64,000 nucleotides of DNA, taken from positions 1-64,000 of the forward strand of contig CACBGZ010000003.1 of NCBI GenBank assembly GCA_902538915.1, written 5' to 3'. The first letter of the stretch is position 1. Every line of letters starts with the position of its first letter. Origin of the DNA: an uncultured Pelagibacteraceae bacterium (GTDB lineage: Bacteria; Pseudomonadota; Alphaproteobacteria; Pelagibacterales; Pelagibacteraceae). The translations under genes were made by a program, and so were the position numbers. Positions 34,861 through 44,098 of the stretch are shown here, in pieces. Under the pieces are notes generated by a model. It was given only the letters and a program-made list of their open reading frames with translations, did not search any database and was not told the DNA's origin.

Positions 34861-36455
34861 TAACCTCTAAGTATCATATCAGCACCTTTTTCTGCAATCA
34901 TTATTGTTGGTGCATTTGTATTACCTGAAGTTATATTAGGCATTATTGATGCATCAATCACTCTTAAATTTTTTAAACCTTTTACTTTAAGTGTTTCATC
35001 GACCACTGCCATGTCGTCTTGACCCATTTTACAAGTACCAACAGGATGAAAAATAGTTTGAGCATAATCTGAGCCAGCTTTAACTAATTCTTCATCATCA
35101 TTAATATTTAAGCCGGGTCTATATTCCTCAGGTCTATATTTTTTAAAAGTTTCAGACTCCATAACAATTTTTCTAGTAAGTTTTAATCCTTTTGCAGCAA
35201 TCATCCTATCATGTTTAGTTGAAAGATAATTGAGTTTTACTTTTGCGTAAATTCTTGAGTCTTTATTTGTAATATTTACAAAACCTCTACTAGTAGGTCT
35301 AATATTAGATACTGTAGGAGTAAATGCATGAAAGTCATGATTTTTAGTTGCACCTAAAGTATCCATACTCATAGGCTGAACATGCCATTGCAAATCTGGT
35401 AGTTCTATAGATGGATCACTTTTAGCAAACATACACATTTGACTAGCACCCATCGTCATTGGTCCACTTCGATTAAAAACATACTCAAGACCAATCATTA
35501 ATTTACCTAATAAACTATTAACTTTTTTATTTAAAGATTTTAATCCATGAATTTTATAAATCGGCCTAAACATGAGATGATCCTGAAGATTTTCTCCAAC
35601 TCCTTTTAGATCATGAATCATATCTATACCTAAATTTTTTAATTTATCAGAGTTACCAATTCCAGATACTTGTAAAATTTGTGGCGATCCAATTGATCCT
35701 GATGAAAGAATAATTTCTTTATTTGCTAATATTTTTTTAAGTTCATTTCCTTGCCAGTATTCGACACTTTTAGCTATCTTGTTTTCAAAGTTTATTTTTT
35801 TTACATGTGCATTGGTAATTATATTAAGATTATTTCTATTTTTAATAGGATTTAAATATCCAACAGCTGTACTACATCTGAAGCCATCTTTTTCAGTGAC
35901 TTGAAAGTAACCACATCCATGATTATCACCAGTATTAAAATCTTTTGTTTTCGGGATTCCAAATTCTTCAGCTGCATTTTGAAACTCATTTAATAATGGA
36001 AGTTGAATTCTTTGATCAGATACAGACAGGGGTCCACCAACACCGTGAAAATCATCTTTTCCACGCTCTTGATTTTCTGCTTTTATAAAATAGGGAAGGA
36101 CATCATCCCATCCCCAACCAGTGTTACCTAATTGACGCCAAACATCATAATCTCTACTTTGTCCTCTAATATATAAAAGACCATTTATGGCTGAACTGCC
36201 CCCTAAAGTTTTTCCTCTAGGATAACGAATTGAACGGTTATTCATTGTTTCATCAGGCTCTGTTTTATAACACCAATCTACAGATGGGTTGTGCATTGTT
36301 TTAAAATATCCAACGGGTATATGTATCCATGGATAGTTATCTTTGCCACCAGCCTCAATTAATAAAACTTTATTTTGAGAATTTTCAGAAAGACGATTTG
36401 CAAGAACACATCCCGCAGACCCAGCACCAATAATTATAAAATCAAAATTTTCCAT
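34860..36455 (-). CDS. GMC-family oxidoreductase (choline dehydrogenase-like)
   Basis: FAD-dependent alcohol dehydrogenase of 531 residues. IIGAGSAGCVLANRLSE is the FAD fingerprint, GKTLGGSSAINGLLYIRGQ the GMC signature 1, and HPVGTCKMG near the C-terminus holds the catalytic histidine with the NTNAPTIMIAEKGADMI ending. It is most like BetA/choline dehydrogenase and alcohol dehydrogenases of the GMC type, but no betaine aldehyde dehydrogenase or betaine transporter lies nearby. It starts 133 bases from the divergent TRAP binding-protein gene, suggesting it oxidises whatever that transporter imports. Confidence 0.88.
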   Translation of the reverse strand: MENFDFIIIGAGSAGCVLANRLSENSQNKVLLIEAGGKDNYPWIHIPVGYFKTMHNPSVDWCYKTEPDETMNNRSIRYPRGKTLGGSSAINGLLYIRGQSRDYDVWRQLGNTGWGWDDVLPYFIKAENQERGKDDFHGVGGPLSVSDQRIQLPLLNEFQNAAEEFGIPKTKDFNTGDNHGCGYFQVTEKDGFRCSTAVGYLNPIKNRNNLNIITNAHVKKINFENKIAKSVEYWQGNELKKILANKEIILSSGSIGSPQILQVSGIGNSDKLKNLGIDMIHDLKGVGENLQDHLMFRPIYKIHGLKSLNKKVNSLLGKLMIGLEYVFNRSGPMTMGASQMCMFAKSDPSIELPDLQWHVQPMSMDTLGATKNHDFHAFTPTVSNIRPTSRGFVNITNKDSRIYAKVKLNYLSTKHDRMIAAKGLKLTRKIVMESETFKKYRPEEYRPGLNINDDEELVKAGSDYAQTIFHPVGTCKMGQDDMAVVDETLKVKGLKNLRVIDASIMPNITSGNTNAPTIMIAEKGADMILRG

Positions 36456-36556
36456 CTCAAGTTGAATAGTTTTTTTAATTAAACTTATTTTATGATGTTT
36501 ACAACTATATCAATTAATTGTCACTTGTGTCAGGTTTGTTTTTCTGATTACATCAA

Positions 36557-36578
36557 CTTGTTAAATTTAACTAACAAG
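36557..36578 (+). other. Small hairpin in the dctP leader
   Basis: CTTGTTA (36557-36563) pairs with TAACAAG (36572-36578) over an 8-base loop, directly followed by AGGAATAATAATG where the ribosome binding site lies. It could affect leader stability; the pairing is short and AT-rich. Confidence 0.3.
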
Positions 36579-36588
36579 AGGAATAATA

Positions 36589-37683
36589 ATGAAAAAAATC
36601 ATTTCAATGTTATTTGCAACAATTTTAGTTCTTGGTTTTACATCAAGTGCTAATGCTGCAAAAACATTAAAGTGTCAAACTGTTCTTAACACTAAGGCCG
36701 ACGAGGTTAAAATGTTAAAGGACTTTACTGACACTGTAACTGAATTAACTAGCGGATCATTGAAATTTGAAATATTGCCTGCAGGCGCAGTTGTTGGAGT
36801 TAAAGAAACTCTAGATGCTGTTGATAAAGGATTAATAGATTGTGGATTCGCTTGGACTCACTATTGGTCAGGTGACCATCCTGCTGCTATGTTATTTGGT
36901 TCGCCAGTAGCTGGTGGTGGAGTAGGTATTGATAATATAGCGTTTCTTTCATGGTTCCAATATGGTGGTGGTAAAGAATTATACGATCAACTTTGGAAAG
37001 AAATGGGAAGAGACATTAAAGGATTTATGATTCAACCGGTTGGTCCAGAAGCTTTAGGCTGGTTTCCAAAACCAATTAAAGATATGGCTGATTTTAGAAA
37101 ATATAAATTCAGAACTCCTCCAGGAATACCAGGACAAACTTATAAAGATATTGGTATAGCCTCAGTTGCTATGGGTGGTGGAGATATTCTTCCAGCTCTT
37201 GAGGCAGGTACTATCGATGCTGCTGAATGGTGTTGTCCAAAACCCGACTTAACGTTTGGTTTTCAAAAAGTATTAAAGCACTATTACTTACAAGGTCTAC
37301 ACCAAGTAGTCGTAAATGCTGACTTTTATATTACTGGAAAAACATACAATGCTATGAGCGCTCATGAGAAAAAGTCACTTGAGGTAGCTGCTAATGCTTC
37401 ATTAGCGAAATCTCTAAGTTACAGAATTTATGAGAATGGTAAAGCTTTAAGAGAGCTAACTACTAAACATGGAGTAATTCTAGAAGATACACCTTCAGAT
37501 TATTTCACAGAATATATGGCTGCAGCAAAAGCATCTTTAAATAAGAATGCTAAAGATAATAAATTTTTTAACGAAGTTTACACTTCAATGAAAAATTTCG
37601 CTGATGTTGCTGTTCCTTTCTGGAGTGGTGCTCAAATGTCTAATGCTAAGCTAGGAATGGCTCACGCGGCGACATTAAAGTAA
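36589..37683 (+). CDS. dctP: TRAP transporter substrate-binding protein (DctP family)
   Basis: Periplasmic binding protein of 364 residues with a signal peptide (residues 1-23, ending SANA-AKT). YKFRTPPGIPG carries the conserved arginine that binds the substrate carboxylate, and DAAEWCCPKPD is the TakP-like (mannitol/chloroaromatic, alpha-keto acid) subgroup pattern. The ligand is probably an organic acid. AAGAGGAAT upstream gives a ribosome binding site. A very strong terminator separates it from dctQ and dctM, which would favour production of the binding protein over the permease. Confidence 0.92.
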   Translation: MKKIISMLFATILVLGFTSSANAAKTLKCQTVLNTKADEVKMLKDFTDTVTELTSGSLKFEILPAGAVVGVKETLDAVDKGLIDCGFAWTHYWSGDHPAAMLFGSPVAGGGVGIDNIAFLSWFQYGGGKELYDQLWKEMGRDIKGFMIQPVGPEALGWFPKPIKDMADFRKYKFRTPPGIPGQTYKDIGIASVAMGGGDILPALEAGTIDAAEWCCPKPDLTFGFQKVLKHYYLQGLHQVVVNADFYITGKTYNAMSAHEKKSLEVAANASLAKSLSYRIYENGKALRELTTKHGVILEDTPSDYFTEYMAAAKASLNKNAKDNKFFNEVYTSMKNFADVAVPFWSGAQMSNAKLGMAHAATLK

Positions 37684-37704
37684 TCAGTAATTAATCTTGA
37701 TTTT

Positions 37705-37740
37705 TTAGAGCGGACTTTTAAAGTCCGCTCTAATTTTTTT
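37705..37740 (+). terminator. Strong hairpin terminator inside the TRAP operon
   Basis: A 29-base perfect inverted repeat (14-bp arms, 37705-37718 and 37720-37733, one central base) is followed by seven T. It is 21 bases after dctP and 12 bases before dctQ. Partial readthrough would set a high ratio of binding protein to permease. Confidence 0.9.
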
Positions 37741-37752
37741 AACTAAAATTTT

Positions 37753-38367
37753 ATGGTGGACGAACCTGATAAACTAGACATCTCTGATGAAATGATTGCC
37801 GAAAGGCGAGGTGGGTCAGGTAAAATGCCAGCTGATATGCCATCATGGATGGCTAAATCTATCGTTAATATTGATAAATTCAGTAAGTGGATCGGTAGTA
37901 TTGTTTGTTGGATATTGATGCCACTAATTTTTGCAATGACTTATGAAGTTCTTGCAAGAAAATTATTTTTAGCACCAACAATTTGGGCTTACGACATAAG
38001 TCGTTTTCTTTATGGTGCATTATTTATGCTAGGTGCAGGATATGCTCTTTCTAGAGGAGTCCATATTAGAGCAGATTTTATATACAGAAACTTTAAAACT
38101 AAAACACAAGGTCTTATTGATTTCTGGTTATATCTTTTATTTTATTTTCCAGGACTAATTGTTTTTCTTTATATGACTATAGGATTTGTTGAAGAGTCAA
38201 TTAGAAGAGGCGAAAGAGGAATGGACACTACTTGGATGCCTTATATGTGGCCCATCAAAACATGTTTGTTAATTGGAATTATTTTTTTATTAATTCAAGG
38301 TTTTTCAGAATTACTAAAAAGTTATTGGGCCGCTAAAAAAGGTGAGTGGCCTGGAGAAACTAAATGA
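37753..38367 (+). CDS. dctQ: TRAP transporter small permease DctQ
   Basis: Small membrane subunit of 204 residues with four predicted helices after a soluble N-terminal segment of about 38 residues (VDEPDKLDISDEMIAERRGG), which is longer than usual for DctQ. SKWIGSIVCWILMPLIFAM starts the membrane part and WAYDISRFLYGALFMLGAGY is the DctQ core. It partners with DctP and DctM. Its stop overlaps the dctM start by four bases (ATGA). Confidence 0.9.
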   Translation: MVDEPDKLDISDEMIAERRGGSGKMPADMPSWMAKSIVNIDKFSKWIGSIVCWILMPLIFAMTYEVLARKLFLAPTIWAYDISRFLYGALFMLGAGYALSRGVHIRADFIYRNFKTKTQGLIDFWLYLLFYFPGLIVFLYMTIGFVEESIRRGERGMDTTWMPYMWPIKTCLLIGIIFLLIQGFSELLKSYWAAKKGEWPGETK

Positions 38368-39698
38368 TAGCTGAGTTTATAGATCCAGCAATCTTGGGCT
38401 TTATCCTAGTTGGAGTAATGTTATTTGCAATATTTATAGGGTTTCCCATTTCATTCACTTTAATATTTCTAGGTTTTGTATTTGGCTATCTTGGGTTTGG
38501 AAAATTAGTTTTTTATTTAATGACCCTTCAATTTTCAATGGTCATGACTGAACAAACTCTCGCCGCCGTCCCACTCTTCGTTTTTATGGGTATTATGATG
38601 GAACAAGCTGGATTGATGGAAAGGTTGTTTTCAGCATTTCAAATGATGCTAGCAAAAGTTAAGGGGTCTTTATATTACGCAGTTTTATTTGTTTCTGTAA
38701 TATTTGCTGCAGCAACAGGAATTGTTGGTGCCTCTGTAACAATTCTTGGAATCATGGCGGCAAAATCTATGAACAGATCTGGTTATGATGTTAGACTTGC
38801 AGCTGGTACAATTACAGCTGGAGGAACCTTAGGAATATTAATTCCACCCAGCATTATGTTAGTTGTTATGGGGCCTATAATGGAAATTCCAGTAATTGAT
38901 TTATTTGCTGCTGCAATCCTACCCGGAATTCTTCTCGCAAGTTTATACGCAGGTTACACAACAATTAGATGCATGATTAATCCTAAATTGGGACCAATCA
39001 TACCTGAAGACATGAGAGCTGCGAGTATGAAAGATGTGTGGATTGAATTTTTTTTAGGTTTAGTTCCACCCGCGGCTTTAGTATTTGCAGCATTAGGAAG
39101 TATTCTATTTGGTTTTGCTACTCCAACTGAAGCTGCAGGATGTGGAGCTATGGGTGCGTTACTTCTTTCACTAGCCTATAAAAAGTTGACTTTTCCAAAG
39201 TTACAGGAAGCACTAGTCAAAACACTTGAGATAACTGCATTGATAATGGTTTTGGTTGCAGCTTCAAATTTTTTTGGTGCTGTTTTTGCAAGACTTGGAA
39301 CACCAACTTTATTAACTGAATTTTTATTAGGTCTTGAAATGAACAAGTATCTAATTTTAGCGATGGTTATGGTAATGATATTTTTATTAGGATGGCCTTT
39401 AGAATGGGTGCCTATTGTAATGATTATTGTACCAATAATATTACCACTAATTGAGGCTTTAGGTTTTAATTTAACTTGGTTTGCAATATTAGTGGCTGTC
39501 AACTTACAAACCGCCTGGTTATCTCCTCCAGTTGCTCTTTCAGCTTATTTTTTAAAGGGGGTTGTTCCAGAATGGGATCTTAAAGATATTTATTATGGAA
39601 TGATGCAATTTATGGTTCTACAAGTATTTGGTTTAATATTAATTATCATTTTTCCAAAAATTGCACTTTGGTTGCCAACTCTCCTATATGGACAGTAG
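38364..39698 (+). CDS. dctM: TRAP transporter large permease DctM
   Basis: Twelve-helix sodium-driven permease of 444 residues. PLFVFMGIMMEQAGL and GTLGILIPPSIMLVVMG are the conserved DctM elements; LQTAWLSPPVALSAYFLKG is the second half counterpart. Helices are too dense to separate by eye. It is translationally coupled to dctQ and 25 bases before the NCS1 permease gene. Confidence 0.93.
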   Translation: MIAEFIDPAILGFILVGVMLFAIFIGFPISFTLIFLGFVFGYLGFGKLVFYLMTLQFSMVMTEQTLAAVPLFVFMGIMMEQAGLMERLFSAFQMMLAKVKGSLYYAVLFVSVIFAAATGIVGASVTILGIMAAKSMNRSGYDVRLAAGTITAGGTLGILIPPSIMLVVMGPIMEIPVIDLFAAAILPGILLASLYAGYTTIRCMINPKLGPIIPEDMRAASMKDVWIEFFLGLVPPAALVFAALGSILFGFATPTEAAGCGAMGALLLSLAYKKLTFPKLQEALVKTLEITALIMVLVAASNFFGAVFARLGTPTLLTEFLLGLEMNKYLILAMVMVMIFLLGWPLEWVPIVMIIVPIILPLIEALGFNLTWFAILVAVNLQTAWLSPPVALSAYFLKGVVPEWDLKDIYYGMMQFMVLQVFGLILIIIFPKIALWLPTLLYGQ

Positions 39699-39723
39699 AA
39701 TAATAAAGTTTTATATTGTTTAA

Positions 39724-41184
39724 GTGAGTCAATTTAAAAATTCAAATAAATCACTCATCAATTGGGATTTAGTCACTGTCAATCCTAATAATAAAAACTG
39801 GGATTGGAAAGATTTATTCTATTTTTGGGGTGTCAATATACAAAGTGTGATTGGTTTTTCCTTAATTGCCTCGTTATATGTTATCTATGATTTAAACACT
39901 TTTGTTGTTTTTTTTGGTACATTAATAGGTTCATTGTTAGTTTATTTTTTTTCAAACTTAATTGGGGAGCCCTCACAAAAATTTGGATTACCTTTTGTAG
40001 TTTTATTGAGATCCTCTTTAGGTGTAAAAGGTGCAAAATACTTTGGTTTGATAAGAACTCTAGTTGGCGTTTTTATGTTTGGAATACAAACATACTTTTT
40101 GTCAAAAGCATTTGTTTATTTGGTACGAATATTATTTTTTTCAATCGACTCATCTTTGCTTGATCAAGACATCTTTTTATTATTTTTTTTAGGTCTAAAT
40201 ATAATTGATTGGATTTCAATTACACTGTCAATTCTTATACAAGTATCTTTATTTAGTGTTGGTATGGTGTTTAATAGAAAAATCATGAAATTTTCAGCAA
40301 TAGCTGTTTATGTAGGAATTTTTATGTTTTTTTTAATTGTTTTATTAAATGATGTAAAAATTACTTCTCAAGCATTTTTACAGTCAGTAAATTATTATAA
40401 TTTTTTTGATCAAAAAAACTTTATACCTCTACTTACTGTTGCGGGTACTGTGTTTGCTTATTTTTCAATAATTATTTTGAGTTATGGAGATTTTTCCCGT
40501 CATGTAAAAAATAAAGGTGAGTTAAAAAAGGGAAATCTAAGTTTAATACTTAATTTGGTTGTTTTTTCTTTTATGGCTTTATTTATTGTTAGTGGTGCTG
40601 ATGCTTTAATAAAACAAGATGCACAAAATTTATCAAGAATTCTTACTAACCCAACTGACATAATAGGTAAAATGAACAATCTCTTAGTTACAATTTTAGT
40701 GCTGATTTTTATTATTATTGCATCTGCATCGACAAATTTGATCGCAAATTTTATACCATCGCAATATACATTAATAAATTTTATTCCTTCATCAATATCG
40801 TTAAAAGGTGCAAGCTATACAATTGGATTTTTTGGTTTTTTCCTTGGAGTTTTCTGGTTAACTTTTTTAAGTCAAATTGGAATTTTATCAATGATAGATA
40901 CCTTAGGAGCTTTTTTTGGTCCATTATTTGGACTGATGATTTGTGATTATTATTTTATCAAAAAAAATAAACTTAATAATAAAGATATTTATTCATTAGA
41001 TAAAAATGGTATTTATTACTATTCAGGTGGATGGCATTTAAAGGCAGTTTATTCGTTAATTTTGGGTTTTATTTTTGCAGCATCTACAATTTGGAATTCT
41101 AATTTAATGTTTTTACAATCATATTCATGGATTATGGGGGCATTTATTGCGGCTATTGTGTATTATTTGCTAGCAAAAGATTAA
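39724..41184 (+). CDS. NCS1-family nucleobase:cation symporter
   Basis: Permease of 486 residues with about 12 hydrophobic segments; the start is GTG. NPNNKNWDWKDLFYFWGVN before helix 1, SLIASLYVIYDLN, and QKFGLPFVVLLRSSLGVKGA are typical NCS1 (cytosine, allantoin, uracil, hydantoin) landmarks. Substrate choice is not readable. It follows dctM by 25 bases and precedes an SDR gene by nine, so it likely shares a transcript, unusually combining TRAP and NCS1 transport. Confidence 0.85.
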   Translation: MSQFKNSNKSLINWDLVTVNPNNKNWDWKDLFYFWGVNIQSVIGFSLIASLYVIYDLNTFVVFFGTLIGSLLVYFFSNLIGEPSQKFGLPFVVLLRSSLGVKGAKYFGLIRTLVGVFMFGIQTYFLSKAFVYLVRILFFSIDSSLLDQDIFLLFFLGLNIIDWISITLSILIQVSLFSVGMVFNRKIMKFSAIAVYVGIFMFFLIVLLNDVKITSQAFLQSVNYYNFFDQKNFIPLLTVAGTVFAYFSIIILSYGDFSRHVKNKGELKKGNLSLILNLVVFSFMALFIVSGADALIKQDAQNLSRILTNPTDIIGKMNNLLVTILVLIFIIIASASTNLIANFIPSQYTLINFIPSSISLKGASYTIGFFGFFLGVFWLTFLSQIGILSMIDTLGAFFGPLFGLMICDYYFIKKNKLNNKDIYSLDKNGIYYYSGGWHLKAVYSLILGFIFAASTIWNSNLMFLQSYSWIMGAFIAAIVYYLLAKD

Positions 41185-41193
41185 TTTAACTCA

Positions 41194-41946
41194 ATGAAAA
41201 AAAATCAATATAACTTTGAAAACAGAACTGCTCTTATTACTGGAGGAGCACAAGGTTTTGGTCTTGATATTGCCAAAAGATTCTTAGACTCGGGTGCTAA
41301 AGTTGTTATATGGGATATTGATGACAAAGTATTAGATAAAACAAAAAAAGATGTTAACAATGTTAATTTGACCTCAGATATTGTTGATGTTTCAGTTTAT
41401 AAAGATGTTGAAAAGGCCGCCTCAAAAATTTTAAGTAATTCAAAAATAGATATACTAATTAATAATGCTGGCATCACTGGACCAACGGCTCCGTTGTGGA
41501 AATATGACGTAGAAACGTGGAATAAGATCATAGAAATTAATTTATTTGGCACATTTAATTGTTGCAGAGCGGTAGTGCCTAATATGATTGAAAATAATTA
41601 TGGAAGGATTGTCAATGTAGCATCTGTTGCTGGAAAAGATGGAAATGCTAATGCGAGCGCATATAGCGCTGGAAAAGCTGGAGCTATTGGACTTACAAAA
41701 TCGTTAGGAAAGGAACTTGCTGATAAAAATATTGCAGTAAATGCTGTAACGCCAGCTGGAGCAAAAACTCGCATTTTAAACCAAATGAGTAAAGAGCATG
41801 TGCAGAGGATGCTTTCTAAGGTTCCAAGGGGAAGATTTTTAGAAGTTGAAGAATTTACATCGTTAATTTGTTGGCTTTCATCAGAGGAAAATACCTTTTC
41901 AACTGCTGCAGTGTTTGATATCAGTGGTGGCCGTTCAACGTATTAA
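41194..41946 (+). CDS. Short-chain dehydrogenase/reductase
   Basis: SDR of 250 residues. TGGAQGFGLDIAKRFLDSGA is the NAD(P) site and YSAGKAGAIGLTKSLG the catalytic Tyr-x-x-x-Lys. DISGGRSTY closes the protein. The sequence is close to 3-oxoacyl-ACP reductase and gluconate/rhamnose dehydrogenase types, so the substrate is uncertain. Its position after the NCS1 permease gene implies oxidation of an imported sugar, alcohol or nucleobase derivative, which is inference. Confidence 0.88.
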   Translation: MKKNQYNFENRTALITGGAQGFGLDIAKRFLDSGAKVVIWDIDDKVLDKTKKDVNNVNLTSDIVDVSVYKDVEKAASKILSNSKIDILINNAGITGPTAPLWKYDVETWNKIIEINLFGTFNCCRAVVPNMIENNYGRIVNVASVAGKDGNANASAYSAGKAGAIGLTKSLGKELADKNIAVNAVTPAGAKTRILNQMSKEHVQRMLSKVPRGRFLEVEEFTSLICWLSSEENTFSTAAVFDISGGRSTY

Positions 41947-41954
41947 CTTTGGTA

Positions 41955-42080
41955 TTAAAGGTCAACTACCTTTACATTACTTAACTTTGCTCTACTAAAT
42001 TTGAGATCTTTCGACATAACTGGCGCAAAAATCATTATTGACCAGTAAATAAGTAATAAAAATATCGAAATTGTCTTCAT
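41955..42080 (-). CDS. Possible 41-residue membrane-anchored or secreted peptide
   Basis: A 42-codon frame on the minus strand in the gap after the SDR gene. The N-terminus is a hydrophobic helix (KTISIFLLLIYWSIMIF), then about 20 polar residues ending KVVDL. It could be a signal peptide with a tiny mature peptide or a membrane anchor. It is convergent with the SDR gene, with an 8-base gap between the stops. A real gene is plausible but not proven. Confidence 0.4.
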   Translation of the reverse strand: MKTISIFLLLIYWSIMIFAPVMSKDLKFSRAKLSNVKVVDL

Positions 42081-42154
42081 ATTATAAATGTAGAACTAAA
42101 TGTTGAATTTTGATTGTTTAAATTTTGTCAAAATAATGTATTAACAATTTTTTT

Positions 42155-42805
42155 ATGAAATTTTTTACACAAACTTTTGTCATTTCAATTCTTGCAATTA
42201 ATTTTTCTTTTGCATCTGAAATAAAAGTTTTTAGTTTTACAGAAACCGAACTCTCACAATTACAAGTTAGAAAAGTAAGAGGTGCTGATAATAAAACAAT
42301 TTATTCTGTTGGAAAAAATGAAAATGGAAATTTTTTGAAATCAGAGGCTAATAACGCTGCTTCTGGTCTTGGTAAAGAGATAATTATCGATCTCAATAAA
42401 ACTCCCTTTATCAACATTACTTGGAAAATTGAACAAGATTTAAATGGAATTAAAGAAAATTCAAAAAAAGGACATGATTATGCAGCTAGAGTTTTTGTCA
42501 TTAAAAAAACAGGCGCTACCCCTCTTTCTAATAGAGCTATAAATTACGTTTTTTCTAGTAATAATGATGTCGGGTTAAATTGGCCAAGTCCCTACACAAA
42601 AAAATCAATAGATAATGTATTGGCTAGTACAAAAAAAAATATGAATGAATGGGTAACTGTAAAGGCCAATGTAAAAGAGGATTTTAAAAGATTTCACAAC
42701 TTAGATGTAAAAGAATTGGATGGAGTTGCTATAATGTCTGATACCGATAACTCAAAAATGAAATCAATTGCATACTTTCAAAATATTTATTTTTCTGAAA
42801 AATAA
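42155..42805 (+). CDS. DUF3047-family secreted protein
   Basis: Secreted beta-rich protein of 216 residues. Residues 1-20 (MKFFTQTFVISILAINFSFA) are a signal peptide. ITWKIEQDLNGIKENSKKGH and DYAARVFVIKKTG, with VGLNWPSPYT later, match the DUF3047 pattern (a jelly-roll-like domain). Function is unknown. Neighbours (two micro-genes and ybgC) do not help. Confidence 0.75.
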   Translation: MKFFTQTFVISILAINFSFASEIKVFSFTETELSQLQVRKVRGADNKTIYSVGKNENGNFLKSEANNAASGLGKEIIIDLNKTPFINITWKIEQDLNGIKENSKKGHDYAARVFVIKKTGATPLSNRAINYVFSSNNDVGLNWPSPYTKKSIDNVLASTKKNMNEWVTVKANVKEDFKRFHNLDVKELDGVAIMSDTDNSKMKSIAYFQNIYFSEK

Positions 42806-42946
42806 TTAAAATTTTAGGTACTTTTTTAACCAGAGATTAAATAAAGAAAGAATAACTGCAACGATAACATCTTCCAAAGGACTTGCTTGTGGGTAGCCAA
42901 AATTCCACGCTACCACCATTACCAACCAAATCACAAAAATATTCAT
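42806..42946 (-). CDS. Small two-helix membrane protein, 46 residues
   Basis: A 47-codon frame converging on the DUF3047 gene with directly adjacent stops. The product starts MNIFVIWLVMVVAWNFGYPQ, has a short SPLEDV turn, then a second hydrophobic segment (VIVAVILSLFNLWLKKYLKF). This is typical of small inner-membrane hairpin proteins. Function is unknown. Confidence 0.5.
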   Translation of the reverse strand: MNIFVIWLVMVVAWNFGYPQASPLEDVIVAVILSLFNLWLKKYLKF

Positions 42947-43003
42947 TTTAAATCTTATACCTTAGAATGTATGAAATATAAAATTTTTTGATATAATCCA
43001 ATA

Positions 43004-43426
43004 ATGCACGACAATTTCTTTCACAAATTAAAAGTATACTATGAAGATACAGACTCAGGAGGAGTAGTTTATTACGCAAATTATTTAAAGTTTCTTGAGC
43101 GAGCAAGGACAGAGGCTTTGTATTCAATTGGTTATAGTAATAAAAAAGTAAAAGATGATTTTGAGTCATTAATTATTGTTAAATCTTGTAACATAGAATA
43201 CAAAAAGTCTGCTTATCTGGAAGATGAGTTGACAATTAGATCTTTTGTAAAATCTATTAGCAAAATATCTTTTTCAATGAGTCAAATTATTACAAGAGGT
43301 GATGACAAAATTGTAGATGCGCATATTCAGCTGGTATTTGTAGATACAAAAGGCAAACCAAAAAAAATACCAGAGGAAATTTATTCAAAATTTAAACCAT
43401 ATTTTTGTGATACAATTAAAAGTTAG
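43004..43426 (+). CDS. ybgC: YbgC-type acyl-CoA thioesterase (hotdog fold)
   Basis: Thioesterase of 140 residues. YYEDTDSGGVVYYANYLKF holds the aspartate and Tyr/His-containing 4-hydroxybenzoyl-CoA thioesterase signature, and FLERARTEAL follows. YbgC acts on short-chain acyl-CoAs and is linked with the Tol-Pal system, whose other genes are not in this window. It converges with the uracil-DNA glycosylase gene (11-base overlap). Confidence 0.88.
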   Translation: MHDNFFHKLKVYYEDTDSGGVVYYANYLKFLERARTEALYSIGYSNKKVKDDFESLIIVKSCNIEYKKSAYLEDELTIRSFVKSISKISFSMSQIITRGDDKIVDAHIQLVFVDTKGKPKKIPEEIYSKFKPYFCDTIKS

Positions 43427-44096
43427 CAAGTTTTTTTGCCTTTTTGAATAAATTTATCATCATTCTGGTTGAAATTAATTTTGTGTTAACATTTCTTGGG
43501 CTAGGGTGGTAACTCGATAATATTATCAATCCATTTGGCAATAATTGTTTTTTGCCATGTTTAAAAATAAATTTTTCTTTAATATTAAATTTTTGTTTAT
43601 ATAATTTTGTATAATTATCAAAAGCTACTTTACCTAAGGTAACTATCACTTTAAGTTTTTTTAAAGATAAAATTTCTTGATCAATAAAATTAGAACAGTT
43701 AGAAATTTCATTGCTCAATGGTTTATCTTCAGGAGGAACACATTTTAGTACGTTGGTAATATAAGTAGATTTTAGATTTAAGTTATCATTTAAATGTTTT
43801 GAGAACGGTAAATTGGAAATTCCTGCTTGATATAAACATTTAAATAAAAAATCACCAGATTTATCTCCTGTAAAAGCTCTGCCAGTTCTTGTACCGCCAT
43901 GAGCTGCTGGTGCTAAACCTATGATAGCTAATTTTGCATTTAAATTTCCAAAACCTGGAACTGGTTTTCCCCAGTATACCTCGTTAATGTTTTGTTTTCT
44001 TTTTTGTGTACTTACCTTATGGACAAATTTAACTAATCTTGGACATTTCTTACAATTAACTATTGTTTTGTTTAAATTATTCAATCTAATATCCAT
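43416..44096 (-). CDS. Uracil-DNA glycosylase, family 5 (UdgB-like)
   Basis: DNA repair enzyme of 226 residues that removes uracil and related lesions. The motif 1 GLAPAAHGGTRTGRAFTGDK is the family 5 variant (no catalytic Asp/Asn in the family 4 position) and SSYHPSPRNVNT is motif 2. Iron-sulfur cysteines are in NCKKCPRL, LKCVPP and NCSNF. Its start codon is two bases from the divergent histidine phosphatase gene start. Confidence 0.88.
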   Translation of the reverse strand: MDIRLNNLNKTIVNCKKCPRLVKFVHKVSTQKRKQNINEVYWGKPVPGFGNLNAKLAIIGLAPAAHGGTRTGRAFTGDKSGDFLFKCLYQAGISNLPFSKHLNDNLNLKSTYITNVLKCVPPEDKPLSNEISNCSNFIDQEILSLKKLKVIVTLGKVAFDNYTKLYKQKFNIKEKFIFKHGKKQLLPNGLIILSSYHPSPRNVNTKLISTRMMINLFKKAKKLANF

Positions 44097-44098
44097 AA

